A stretch of 64,000 bases of DNA from Prorocentrum cordatum (GCA_963575745.1 CAUYUJ010019626.1:1-64000), one strand, 5' to 3'. Counted from the first letter of the stretch, positions 28,413 to 37,582 are shown. The notes: generated by a model from the letters alone, not told the origin. A program made the numbers and translations.

Positions 28413-30614
28413 TTAGGGCCGATGAAACATGTTGCCACTGCCACGCCAGTGCAGGGTGTTGGAGCTAGTATGAGCCCTCCGCTGCGCCCGTTTTAGGTTC
28501 AGGTATCCGCGTTGTTTTGGGCCCAGGTCTCCAACAAAAAAAACATGTTGACACTGCCAATTAAGTCTGGAACGCGACCCGTCGACGGCGACGATGGCGA
28601 CGATGGGCCATTCTATACTATGGCCGCCTGCGGCAAGGCGAGCCCGACCTCCTATGCGCGCCGCCCGTGCGCGGCGCGAAGGAAAGCGGTCGCGAGCCGA
28701 GGACAGCACGCGGGCCGCGGGCGCGAGCCGCGGCCGAGGGCGGCGCTCAGCGGGCGCCAGGGGGCCGAGCTCGGCGCCGAGCTCGGCGAGGCTCGGTGGG
28801 CTCGCCACCCATTCCCTGTGCAATCGATCGGGGCGGCAGCGATCAGGCGGCCGCGAGCCGCGGGCGAGGGCGGGCCCGCAGCGGCCGAGGGCAGCCGCAG
28901 GCGGGCCGCGAGCGCAGCACGCGGCCTCACAGAAACCGCGTCGGCGGCGGCCGCTTCGCCACGGTCGACGGGCGGCCGCGGGAGCGGCGGCCGCGGGCGC
29001 GGCGGCGGGGGCGGCGGCCGCGGGGGCGGCGGCCGCAGGCCGCGGCCCGCGTGGCGGCGGGCGGACCACCCGCGGGGGCGGCGCCACCTGCGTCGGCGCC
29101 ATCTTCGGGCGCACCTGCGGCGGCGCCACCTGCGGGTGCGACCCGGGGGGGCGCGCCCCTGGCCCGAAGGCGCCGCGGCCGTACTTCGCCGCGAAGTACG
29201 CCTTGTTCTTGCCGCCCCTGTTGGCCCACTTCCCCGTATTCCAGCGGTAGTTCTGGCCGCGCCACGTCATGGGGCCGCCCTCGTCTGGGCCGACGCGGCC
29301 GCGCTGAGCCCATGAGAGCCCTATGCTCCTCGCCACCGCCGACTCCGCGCGCAGGTCCGCTATCATCTCGGGCGTGTACCTGTTGTTGTACACAGCCTCC
29401 CACGCGGCGACCCGATCCGCCTCCGTCGGCTCCGCATGCGGCGCAGGTTGCACGGCAGGGCGCACCCCCTGCGACGGCGCGGGGCCTGCAGGGCGCACTT
29501 GCGACGGCGCGGACACGAACGGGCGCGCAGGACGCACCTGCGATGATGGCCGCGGGGGAGGGACGCCAGCGCACGCTGGAGCCAGGCCGCGCGCGCTGCC
29601 TGCGCTCGAGGACGTGCGCGGCAGCACCCCCGCGTACGCCGCGTGCGACGCGGCAGACACCTCCACCGAAGCGTAGGCGGGTGGCGCACTCTTCGGCGGC
29701 TCCGCTGTCCTGTGCCGCACGCGGCGGCCGCCCCCGAGCTCGATGATCAACGGCGCGCCGCCCAGAGAGCTCCCGTCGGCCGACCCCGGGCTCTGGCCCG
29801 AGCCGCCCGAGATCGGGGCCTCGGACACGGCCGCGCCGCTGCTATCGCCCCGCGCCTCGGACACCGCCGCCAGGGCAGCGTCGGCGCATTCGTCCTCGGA
29901 GTCGATGCTGACCGACAGCACCACCTCCGCCTCCACCGCCTCCTCGTGGGCGGCCTCCTCAGCGCCCGCAGCGGCAGCCGCCTCCTCGTGGGCGGCCTCC
30001 TCCGCCTCCTCCGCCTCCTCAGCGCCCGCAGCGGCAGCCGCCTCCTCAGTGCCCGCATCGGAAGCCTGCGCATCGTCCTCAGCGGCGGCCTCCTCATCGC
30101 CGTCAGCGGCAGTCGCCTCCTCCTCCCCGGCGGCGGCAGCTGCGTAGTGCGCGCGCTCGGCCGCAGTCGCCTCCGCGGCGGCACGCGACGCAGCGGCCGC
30201 CTCCTCTGCGGCGTCGGCCGCCTCCTCGCCCTCGTGGCGGCCCAACAACGCGTCGAACGCGCTGGCGGCCTGAAAGAACGCGCCCGCGGCGTTCGCCGCG
30301 GCGTCCGACGCCGTGCTCGGCCGCAGTTGCCGCAGTCGCAGCCGCGGCGGGCGGCCGCTTGCGAGCCAAAAAATGGCTATAACAACGCGGGCGATTAATG
30401 CTATGTGCAATGCGCGCGCAATGCCAGCGATCGAAATCGCTCCCCCCCCCCCCATCTGCCTCCCACTGCCGACCCGTCTTCCCTTCCCTTCCCATCCGAT
30501 CGCAGTCGCTTCGCCCCTCGTCCTGAGAGCACCCCGTCCCCCATCCAAGTTGCCACTATCGCTTCGCCGCCATCTTCGCCTCCTCCTCCTCTTCCTTCCC
30601 CAAGCGATTGCCAT
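28413..30614 (-). CDS. Long Ala/Glu-rich protein, unknown function (element ORF D)
   Basis: The frame is open for 733 codons. After a basic start it has an Ala/Glu-rich acidic section (about residues 130-230), a Ser/Pro/Ala linker with repeated SQVRPA (358-390), and a well-mixed block (RVAAWEAVYNNRYTPEMIAD, then GGPMTWRGQNYRWNTGKWAN and KAYFAAKYGRGAF, about 401-483). I recall similar MTWRGQNYRW sequences in dinoflagellate predictions but no function. After residue 500 the translation is Ala/Arg/Pro-biased and may be non-coding GC-rich DNA. The start is unclear: the shared leader block lies inside the open frame at 30,359-30,440, so translation may begin further down or upstream at M54 (30,455). 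Confidence 0.4.
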   Translation of the reverse strand: MAIAWGRKRRRRRRWRRSDSGNLDGGRGALRTRGEATAIGWEGKGRRVGSGRQMGGGGAISIAGIARALHIALIARVVIAIFWLASGRPPRLRLRQLRPSTASDAAANAAGAFFQAASAFDALLGRHEGEEAADAAEEAAAASRAAAEATAAERAHYAAAAAGEEEATAADGDEEAAAEDDAQASDAGTEEAAAAAGAEEAEEAEEAAHEEAAAAAGAEEAAHEEAVEAEVVLSVSIDSEDECADAALAAVSEARGDSSGAAVSEAPISGGSGQSPGSADGSSLGGAPLIIELGGGRRVRHRTAEPPKSAPPAYASVEVSAASHAAYAGVLPRTSSSAGSARGLAPACAGVPPPRPSSQVRPARPFVSAPSQVRPAGPAPSQGVRPAVQPAPHAEPTEADRVAAWEAVYNNRYTPEMIADLRAESAVARSIGLSWAQRGRVGPDEGGPMTWRGQNYRWNTGKWANRGGKNKAYFAAKYGRGAFGPGARPPGSHPQVAPPQVRPKMAPTQVAPPPRVVRPPPRGPRPAAAAPAAAAPAAAPAAAAPAAARRPWRSGRRRRGFCEAACCARGPPAAALGRCGPALARGSRPPDRCRPDRLHREWVASPPSLAELGAELGPLAPAERRPRPRLAPAARVLSSARDRFPSRRARAARIGGRARLAAGGHSIEWPIVAIVAVDGSRSRLNWQCQHVFFVGDLGPKQRGYLNLKRAQRRAHTSSNTLHWRGSGNMFHRP

Positions 30615-30840
30615 CGCTACCTCCCCCGCTCCTCCTCCTCCTCCTCCTTCTCCGTCCCCGAGCGATCGCCACCGCTACCTCGCCCACTCTTCCTCATCCT
30701 TCCCCGAGCGATCGCCATCGCTACCCTCCTCCATATTTTTCCCGTCCCCATCCTCGGCGGCGCAGTCGACGAGGCGTGTTCGACAACGCATGCATGCTGC
30801 GCCGTTGCAGCACCCGCGCGCGAATGATCGCCGACCAGGC

Positions 30841-30969
30841 TCAGCCCAGCATCCCCAGCTGCTGGACGAAGGCGAACAGCTGGCCCGCCACAGTTGCCAC
30901 CAAGAGGATGGACTTGCTGCGAGCCGCAGGGTCGGGGGATCCCAAGATGCGAAAGAGCATCAGCATCAT
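30841..30969 (-). CDS. Very small membrane protein (element ORF C)
   Basis: The ATG at 30,969, 30 bases after the stop of ORF B, gives 42 residues with two hydrophobic segments (MMLMLFRIL and KSILLVATVAGQLFAFVQQL). The frame is open further upstream (RALLIGAGAMMLMLF), so the first helix may be longer. No family is recognised. Confidence 0.35.
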   Translation of the reverse strand: MMLMLFRILGSPDPAARSKSILLVATVAGQLFAFVQQLGMLG

Positions 30970-30998
30970 CGCGCCCGCGCCGATCAGTAGCGCGCGAA

Positions 30999-31470
30999 TC
31001 AGCCCGCGACGCCCTTCTTCGTCTGCGTGGCCACCCACTTCTTGGCCGCAGAGATCGCCTTGTCGCTGCTGCCGCCGTAGTCGGCGAACTTGTATGCAAC
31101 CGACTGGCCTGCGCCTTGATGGCCAGTTCGGCACAAGACCTGGTCGCGGGACCACTCCACCGAGTACGATGGCTTCGGGGACTTCTTGCCCGCATTCGCC
31201 TTCTTCTTCTTCTTCTGCTTAGTCGTCTTATCGTCCGCCGCCTTCGCCGCAGCGGCAGTCCCCTTCGTCGCCTTATTGTTATTATTGTTCTTCTTCTTCT
31301 TATTCCCTTTCGCCTCCTCCGCCTTCGCCGCATCGGCCTTCCTCTTCTTATCGCCAGCCGCGCTGGCCGCGGGGGCGCCACCCTCGCTCTCGGAGTCGGA
31401 GTCGTCGTCGCTGCCGTCGCCATCCGACTCGCTGTCGCTCAGCGACGGCGGTTTGCGGGACACGCTCGGC
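30999..31470 (-). CDS. Acidic/Lys-rich protein with AP2-like C-terminus (element ORF B)
   Basis: From about 31,470 the frame reads KTPSVSRKPPSLSDSESDGD, then an acidic Ser/Asp/Glu section, a Lys/Asn-rich section (NKKKKNNNNNKATKG) and a C-terminal domain: YSVEWSRDQVLCRTGHQG, QSVAYKFADYGGSSDKAI, SAAKKWVATQTKKGVAG. The arginine-rich strands followed by a helix with AAxxW resemble AP2-type DNA-binding domains, which dinoflagellates have in large numbers. No good start codon precedes it; it overlaps the end of ORF A, and a one-base shift in the run of eight G at about 31,477-31,484 would fuse the two. It could bind the element's ends or hairpins. Confidence 0.5.
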
Positions 31471-32530
31471 GTCTTGCCCCCCCCAGCTGCGCGTAGATAT
31501 TGTCCCTTGCCTCCTCCACGCTGTGCTTCGACGGCGTCTTGGCATCGGCCGGCGCGGCGGGCGCGGGCGCCGCGTCGGCGAGCGGCGGCGGCTCGGCCTG
31601 GTTGGGCGTGTATCGCCTGAAGGGAACGTCGCAATCGCGCAACGCACCGCTGTCCTCGCGCCCGCGATTCAGCGCAATCGCCCTGTCGGCGAGCTGCAGC
31701 GCCATGTCGACGCTCGATTGCTCAGGAGAGCTCTTCAGGCGAGCTTTGTTCTCCCGCATCGGGACCGCGTCGCTCAACGCGAGCAGCTGGGTGACGTCCA
31801 GCGGGCACTTGACTGGGGCATCGCCACTTTCGGCGTACACGCGAGAATAGACGTCTCGGCGCGCCCTCCGCATGGCAACCGTGTCCGCGGGGAGCTTATC
31901 GACGAACGACGGCTCCACCTCGGCAAGGCGCTTGCACTCCTGCCCCGGGAGGAGCTTCTTGGCGCACGACTTCGCCCTCTTGAAATAGCCGAACAGGGCC
32001 AACGGGGGCTGGCGCATTGCCCGCTCGAAGCCCTCCACCGCGAGGGCGGTGCGCGTCACCATTTGGATCGCCGGCTCATGCAACGCGCGCAACTCGAGTT
32101 TTTTGCGCGCCTGCATCACGACCGCAACTCGGCCCATGAAGTCGCTGTCCTTATCCAGTATTTCCGCCCACTGCGCCGCCGCCAGGTATGATGTGATCGA
32201 CGTGAAGTCCTGCATGGGCGCCCTGGTCACCGACATCAGCTCTGCGCCCGCGGCAGCGTTGGCAACCGACATATTCGCCGACGTTGTGGCTAACTCCGTG
32301 ACGCGGCCGGGCAGCATGGCCATCTTCTTCTTGCCGAATGGCATCTTGCCGATCTGCGCCATCAGCGCGGCCGAGTCCTCGGCGGAGACGAAGGTCCACG
32401 GCTCCATGACGCTCATCGCCTTGCAGCACTGCGCCGTCACGACCTCCTTATATGCATTGCTCCCCTTCTCAAGCTGAGTGAGGAACGATGCGGCGGCCTT
32501 CAGCTGCTCCACCAGCGCGCTGGCCGCCAT
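31439..32530 (-). CDS. Helical protein, unknown function (element ORF A)
   Basis: The ATG at 32,530-32,528 (ATCATGGCGG context) gives 363 residues. The N-terminus is helical (SALVEQLKAAASFLTQLEKG). Middle motifs are MQDFTSITSYLAAAQWAEIL and HEPAIQMVTRTALAVEGFER, followed by a Cys/Lys block (FKRAKSCAKKLLPGQECKRL) and RDVYSRVYAESGDAPVKCPL. I remember abundant dinoflagellate ORFs with the same QDF...YL...W and PVxCPLD pattern, of no known function. The last 15 residues (RRRACPANRRR) look frameshifted; reading through the G8 run continues into ORF B. It is the first gene from the right end and a candidate recombinase or DNA-binding partner. Confidence 0.55.
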   Translation of the reverse strand: MAASALVEQLKAAASFLTQLEKGSNAYKEVVTAQCCKAMSVMEPWTFVSAEDSAALMAQIGKMPFGKKKMAMLPGRVTELATTSANMSVANAAAGAELMSVTRAPMQDFTSITSYLAAAQWAEILDKDSDFMGRVAVVMQARKKLELRALHEPAIQMVTRTALAVEGFERAMRQPPLALFGYFKRAKSCAKKLLPGQECKRLAEVEPSFVDKLPADTVAMRRARRDVYSRVYAESGDAPVKCPLDVTQLLALSDAVPMRENKARLKSSPEQSSVDMALQLADRAIALNRGREDSGALRDCDVPFRRYTPNQAEPPPLADAAPAPAAPADAKTPSKHSVEEARDNIYAQLGGARRRACPANRRR

Positions 32531-32599
32531 GATGCTAGCGCGGCGGCAACGGGGGGGCGCGCGCCCGCCAGGGCCAGCAACGGCTAACCAGTGGACGGC

Positions 32600-34480
32600 T
32601 AAGCTAGCGGCAATGACCGCACAGCGACCGAGATCGCTTTGCCCTCCACCGCCTCCGACTCCCCCCCCCCTCTCCCACCCTCCCCCTCCCTGATGCTCTT
32701 CACCCAATCCACCACTTCCATCCGCTCTCTGGTCGAATAAGCCTCATCCTCCGCCTCATCACCCCCTCCTCTATACCATCCTCCTTACCCACTCCCGAGC
32801 GATCGCCATCGCTACTACCTCCCCATGCACTCCCCCTCGCCCAAGCGGTCGCCATCGCTATTTCCCCGCGCCCCCACCCACCCCCACACCACCACCACCG
32901 CCACCACCACCACCACCACCACCACCACCACCACCACCACCACCACCACCACCACCACCACCACCACCACCACCACCACCACCACCACCACCACCACCCA
33001 CCCCACACCCACCCACCACCACCCCCCATCACCTCCGCCCCCTCGCCCCCTCGCCCAAGCGATCTCCATCGCTACCTCCCAATCCACGCCCCCCCTCGCC
33101 CAAGCGATCTCCATCGCTACCCCCCGATCCACGCCCCCCTCGCCCAAGCGATCTCCATCGCTACCTCCCCCCCCCCTCGTCCCTTCGCCCAAGCGATCGC
33201 CATCGCTACCTCCCAATCCACGCCCCCCTCGCCCAAGCGATCTCCATCGCTACCTCCCCGTGCACCCCCGCCCCCACCCCCCCTCGCCCCTTCGCCCAAG
33301 CGATCGCCATCGCTACCTCCCAAGCCACGCCCCGCTCGCCCCAGCGATCTCCATCGCTCCCAAGAACGCCCGTCCAGCGGGCCGAAAGCGCCTCCGAGAG
33401 GCCCCAACCTCCTGCATCGCCCGAAAACGCTTCCCAGACGCTCCGACCTCCTGCGTCAGCCGAAGGCGCCTCCGAGAAGCCCCAACCTCCTGCATCGCCC
33501 GAGGGGGGGGGGGGGGGCGGGGGAGACGACGGGGGGCGGGAGAGGCGATGGGGGACGGGAGAGTTGATGGGGGACGGGAAAGATGATGGGGGACGGGAGA
33601 GATGATGGGGGACGGGGGAGAAAGAACGCAACACCTAAACCTAAAACATCCAGAAACCAAAACCTCACCACAACAACTTCGACGTACCCAAAACCACCAG
33701 AATCCAAAACCTAAACCCAAAACATCAAGATACCCAAACCTCCTCAAACCAACCTCGACGACGACGAGGGCGCCGTCCTCTCACCCATAGGGTGGATAGC
33801 CTCAACTCCAACACAAGGAAGTCCTTGTTCTGGAGTCCTGGGCGAGTTCCTGCCATCGTCGTCGTCGCCGTCGTCTGAGGCAGCCTCATCGCCATCATCA
33901 CCATCGCCGTCATGATCATCATCATGATCGTCATCATCATCGCCATCATCGTCATCGCCTGTCATCATCACCATCGTCGTCGCCATCATCATCATCAACG
34001 TCGTCATCGTCATCATCAGCGACGTCATCATCATTGCCGTAGTCGTCGTCATCATCGTCAGTATCGTCGGCAATCGTCGTCATCATCATCATCGTCAGTG
34101 TCGTCAGTGTCGTCAGTATGGCCAGTATCGTAGTCATCGTCGTCGTAGTAGTCGTCATCGTCATCGTCGTTATCGTCATCATGCGCGTCACCGCGTCCAT
34201 TGTTACCCAAGCGATCGCCATCGCTGCCTCCCCCGTTCCTCTTCCTCCTCCTCCTCCTCCTCCTCCTCCTCCTCCTCTTTCTCCTCCTCCTCCTCCTCCT
34301 CCTCCTCTTCCCCCAAGCGATCGCCATCGCTACCTCCCCCACTCTTCCTCCTCCTTCCCCAAGCGATCGCCATCGCTACCTCCCCCAATTCTCTCCTTTT
34401 GCGCGCGCGCGGCGCGGGCGCGCGGCGCGGCGCGGAGGAGGGGGGGAGGGAGGGGGAGGGAGGGAGGGAAGGAGGTAACT
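32600..34480. repeat. Hairpin-rich, CCA- and ATC-repeat region of the 7.4-kb element
   Basis: No gene. It holds hairpins AGCGAT-N4-ATCGCT near 32,797, 32,845, 33,057, 33,103, 33,147, 33,190, 33,236, 33,297, 33,343, 34,208, 34,315 and 34,363. It also holds a (CCA)n tract (32,885-33,000), a direct CATCGCCCGA...CTCC repeat (33,380-33,500), GGGGGACGGGAGAG repeats (33,520-33,620), ATC/GTC repeats (33,850-34,190) and CCT tracts (34,235-34,310). Confidence 0.8.
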
Positions 34481-34765
34481 TACAAGTTACTTATAAGTAC
34501 CTCATAAGTAAAACTAAGAGATGGAGCCTAAAACGTGTTAAGTAACTTACAAGTACTTATATGTAACTTACCCCGCTCGGCGATGGATGGGAAATAGTTA
34601 GAAGTAGCGCAAGTAACTTATTTCCGCAAGAGGAGCACTTAAAAACAGATGCCCTTAGTTAGGGAACAAACTCAACATATACTGGTACTTAACACAGAAC
34701 AAAAGTAACTTACACCCAGCTATAGGTAGCTCGTAAGTACGCCTAAGATCTTGAAGCCTTTAAGC
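34475..34765. repeat. Right inverted end and subterminal GTAACTTA motifs
   Basis: The inverted end occupies about 34,715-34,765. Six or more GTAACTTACAAGTTAC-type motifs lie between 34,475 and 34,715, opposite in orientation to those at the left end. Confidence 0.85.
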
Positions 34766-35272
34766 AGGCCTCTGGAACTCTGTTTTTGGGACCACGCACT
34801 CGACAATTTCTGGCCTGACACCAACCGATACGCCCCATCTGGCCCCCCACCGCGCCCCGGCATCCCCAGGCCTCTGGAACTCTGTTCTTGGGAGCCCACA
34901 CTCGACAATTCCTCGCATGAAACCTACCGATACCCCCCACCTTCGACAATTTCTGGCCTGAAACCTACGGATACCCCCTATCTGGCACCCCACCGCGCCT
35001 CGGCATCCCCAGGCTTCCGGAACTCTGTTCTTGGGACCCCGCACTCGACAATTGCTGGCCTGGAACCTACCGATGCACCCCACCTGGTCCTCCACCGCGC
35101 CACGGCATTCCCGGGCCTCAGGAACTCTGTTCTTGGGGCCCCGCACTCGAGGCTTTCTCGCCTGGAACCTACCGATACCCCCCTCCGGGCCCCCCACCTC
35201 GCCCCAGCATCCTCACCCACGGCAGCTCTGTTCTCGGGGCCCCCCAGCCCGCAACTTCTCGCCTGGAACCTA
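34766..35272. repeat. 102-bp satellite, right of the 7.4-kb element
   Basis: About five units (starts near 34,766, 34,868, 35,011, 35,113 and 35,215, one truncated) with GGAACTCTGTTCTTGGG and ACCTACCGAT boxes. ORFs across it are repeat artefacts. Confidence 0.9.
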
Positions 35273-35334
35273 CCAGCGAAGGCGGGCGACGCGATCTTCA
35301 AGAAGCTCGGCTGCCCTCCGCGCCCCACGAAGGG

Positions 35335-35612
35335 CAGCGAGGGTGCCACGACGGGCGACAGCGGGGCCACGAAGGGCTGCGACGGGGCCACGAAGGGCAG
35401 CGAGGGGGCCACGAAGGGCTGCAACGGGGCCAAGAAGGGCAACGAGGGGGCAACGAGGGGCTGCAACGGGGCCACGAAGGGCAGCGAGGGTGCCACGAAG
35501 GGGTGCAACGGGACCACGAAGGGCAGCGAGGGGGCCACGAAGGGCTGCAACGGGGCCACGAAACAAAGCGAAGGGGCACGAAGGGCTGCAACGGGGCCAC
35601 GAGTGGCAGCGA
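35335..35612. repeat. 21-bp minisatellite GCCACGAAGGGCTGCAACGGG
   Basis: About 13 units alternating between two variants (encoding ATKGCNG and ATKGSEG in one frame). Period 21 keeps the frame open, but the same is true of other frames, so coding is not supported. Confidence 0.8.
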
Positions 35613-35689
35613 GATCCCGACTCCAAGGAAATCTGTCAAGGAGTCCTAAGCGTGATCGCGACTCCTGGGTGCCTGGGTGTCGGGAGCGC

Positions 35690-36060
35690 GGCGCTTGAGT
35701 AAATTGCGAAAATTCCAGCGCAAGGGCGCTATCCTTCAGTAAATTGCAAGCAAGTCTCCAGCGAGAGCGCGACCCCAGAGCGCCGGGAGAGCGATTCCTG
35801 AATAAATTGTCAGGAAGTCCCAACCGAGAGCGCGATTCCTGAATAACATGCGAGGAGGTCTCGGGCGGGAGCGGGGGTCCTGGCTACATTGAGGAAGTCT
35901 CAGGCGGGAGCTGCTGTTGTTGTAACCCGGGGGCCAGGGGCCCAGTTTGAGCCTCAAGACTTTCCCTCGCAAAAAAACAAGGTGTGGGCGTCGAGGGGCA
36001 CACTTTGATTGAGAAAAAACAGTATACACTGGTGGGGGGATCAACAATATTCTTTTGATA
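35690..36060. repeat. Dispersed repeat family F, copy 1
   Basis: Iterated GAGAGCGCGATTCCTGAATA subunits of about 43 bp end in a conserved tail (TTGTTGTAACCCGGGGGCCA, CCTCAAGACTTTCCCT, GGGGATCAACAATA). Further copies are at 57,600-58,000 and 58,330-58,660. Confidence 0.75.
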
Positions 36061-36169
36061 TGAAAGTTGCATTACATTATCCCAGTGCGACCCTACCTAG
36101 GAGTTGGAGCATTTGGGAAAGCAACATCTACATCTACACCGACAGCTACATTAACATCTACACCTGCGC

Positions 36170-36545
36170 TATGCTAAGCTGCGCTATGCTATGCTGCGCT
36201 GCGCTGCGCTGTGCTATGTTATGCTATGCTATGTTGCGCTGTGCTATGCTAAGCTAAGTTGTGCTATGCTGCGATATGCTATGATATGCTGTACTGTGCT
36301 ATGCTATGCTGCGTTATGCTACGCTATGCTATGCTATGCTATGCTATGCTATGATGTGAAACGATGTGCTATGCGATGCTATGCCATGCTAATGCTGCGC
36401 TAAGCTAAGCTAAGCTGAGCTACGCTAGCTAAGCTAAGCTAAGCTAGGCTAGGCTCGGCCAAGCTAAGTTAAGCTAGGCTAGGCTGGGCTAGGCTAAGCT
36501 AAGCTAAGCTAGGTTGAGCTAAGATGAGATAAGAAACGCTAAGCT
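36170..36545. repeat. GCTAT/GCTAA pentanucleotide tract
   Basis: Degenerate (GCTAT)n passing to (GCTAA)n. No gene is seen. Confidence 0.9.
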
Positions 36546-36986
36546 AAGGGGACGTCACTGGGGGAACCACGGGGCGGATCCTGGGGGAACCGCCCAGGGC
36601 GGGCAACACTGCCCCGCCCCTTTTAAGCAAACAAGGTAAGAACCTTCTAGGCAGAGCCTAGGTAGGGAGCAGCAACAACAACAACAACAACACCAACAAC
36701 AACAACAACAACAACAACAATCATTTAAGACTGGGGACACTCCGTTCTCACCAGTGCCAGGGTTTTCATAGGAGGCGGGCAATACCCCCACTTTGTGGGG
36801 GGGCCGGTTCAAGCTCTACCAAGTTTCCAAACGACTCTTCGCCACCACCCACACCCAGCTTCCCGCCCTATGACGTTCGGACACTTCACTTCGTGGCCTG
36901 CGGACGACCTTGGCTACTACACTGACGCATGGGTACAATGACTTGTTGTGGTAACGTTTTGTGGAAGCTAGCTTAGTATACGACTT

Positions 36987-37535
36987 TCATATGGCACGCG
37001 ACTTTCCACATGGCACATGTGACATTTTGTGGCATACCCTGGCGTCAGCAGATACAGATAAATGTCCCAGGAGCCACTGCTTCAACGCGGCTCCGTCAGT
37101 AGTCCCCTCGGGCATGTCTTTGCGAATACGTTCTCCATGCCAGGTCTCCAGATGGCCAGCGTTCTGCACTTTGACAAGCGTCTCTTTGGAAGAATACTGC
37201 AGTAGCCACATCTTTGCGACCTGATCTGTCACATACAGTGGTGGATCCAACTGTCGGAGCGCCCCGCATAATTTGAAAGCTGTATTATACTCGATGCCCA
37301 GGTGGCGGATGGCAGAACCGTGCTGCTCCTCCAGCTCCTGGGCGCTAGAAATACTAACCTTGCCAGGCACAACCCGATACTTGCCCCACCAAGTCTTGCA
37401 CGCCTGGTGACTGACCTGGATACCCTTTGCAACGAGCGCCTGATGCAAATAATACGGGCTCTCGCAGTCGGCCAAGGGAGGCCGCGACAGCTCCGGGCCA
37501 TACTGCTCGTCAAGGGCTTTCGCCGTCAAAGCCAT
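36987..37535 (-). CDS. Protein of three tandem helix-turn-helix-like repeats
   Basis: The ATG at 37,535 follows, by 26 bases, a relic of the spliced leader. The 182 residues form three units of about 58: ALDEQYGPELSR...VSHQACKTWWGKY; ELEEQHGSAIRHL...VTDQVAKMWLLQY; HLETWHGERIRKD...VSADARVCHKM. Each has a leucine/acidic/G start and a V-S/T-x4-C/K-x-W helix that looks like a DNA-recognition helix of a homeodomain-like or CENP-B-type HTH. The third unit loses its Trp (CHKMSHVP) and the C-terminus looks degraded. I recall many dinoflagellate proteins with this repeat, function unassigned. The gene sits inside element X. Confidence 0.6.
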   Translation of the reverse strand: MALTAKALDEQYGPELSRPPLADCESPYYLHQALVAKGIQVSHQACKTWWGKYRVVPGKVSISSAQELEEQHGSAIRHLGIEYNTAFKLCGALRQLDPPLYVTDQVAKMWLLQYSSKETLVKVQNAGHLETWHGERIRKDMPEGTTDGAALKQWLLGHLSVSADARVCHKMSHVPCGKSRAI

Positions 37536-37561
37536 GGACCATCCAAGAACACAGGCGATAC

Positions 37562-37582
37562 CTTGATCCGAGATGGCTACGG
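37562..37582 (-). other. Relic of the dinoflagellate spliced leader
   Basis: The minus strand reads CCGTAGCCATCTCGGATCAA plus G, matching the 21 invariant leader bases at 18 positions. It lies 26 bases upstream of the HTH-repeat ATG. A genomic leader copy at this place indicates an mRNA that was reverse transcribed and reinserted. Confidence 0.75.

Larger units (their letters stand above)
27373..34765. mobile_element. 7,393-bp multigene element with about 51-bp inverted ends and no target duplication
   Basis: Both ends begin GCTTAAAGGCTTCAAGATCT; the first 25 bases differ at one position and similarity extends to about 51 bases (about 43 matches). The flanks 27,372 and 34,766 join to give exactly the intact 102-bp satellite sequence (CATCCCC|AGGCCTC, as at 34,861-34,872), so integration neither duplicated nor deleted target bases. 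Inside, subterminal AAGTTACTTATA-type motifs face both ends (27,440-27,545; 34,475-34,720). Five ORFs lie on the minus strand and about 20 short hairpins are dispersed. No known transposase was recognised. Confidence 0.85.

Noticed and set aside
29323-30147. Plus-strand Ser/Ala-rich ORFs
   Set aside because: They are antisense shadows of the Ala/Glu-rich minus-strand ORF D.
35335-35612. ATKGSEG/ATKGCNG repeat protein
   Set aside because: A 21-bp minisatellite stays open in several frames on both strands; no flanking coding sequence was recognised.
36780-36830. tRNA-derived SINE head (TTGGTAGAGCTTGAACC on the minus strand) in element X
   Set aside because: The A-box-like part is suggestive, but no B box at the right distance or cloverleaf was found.
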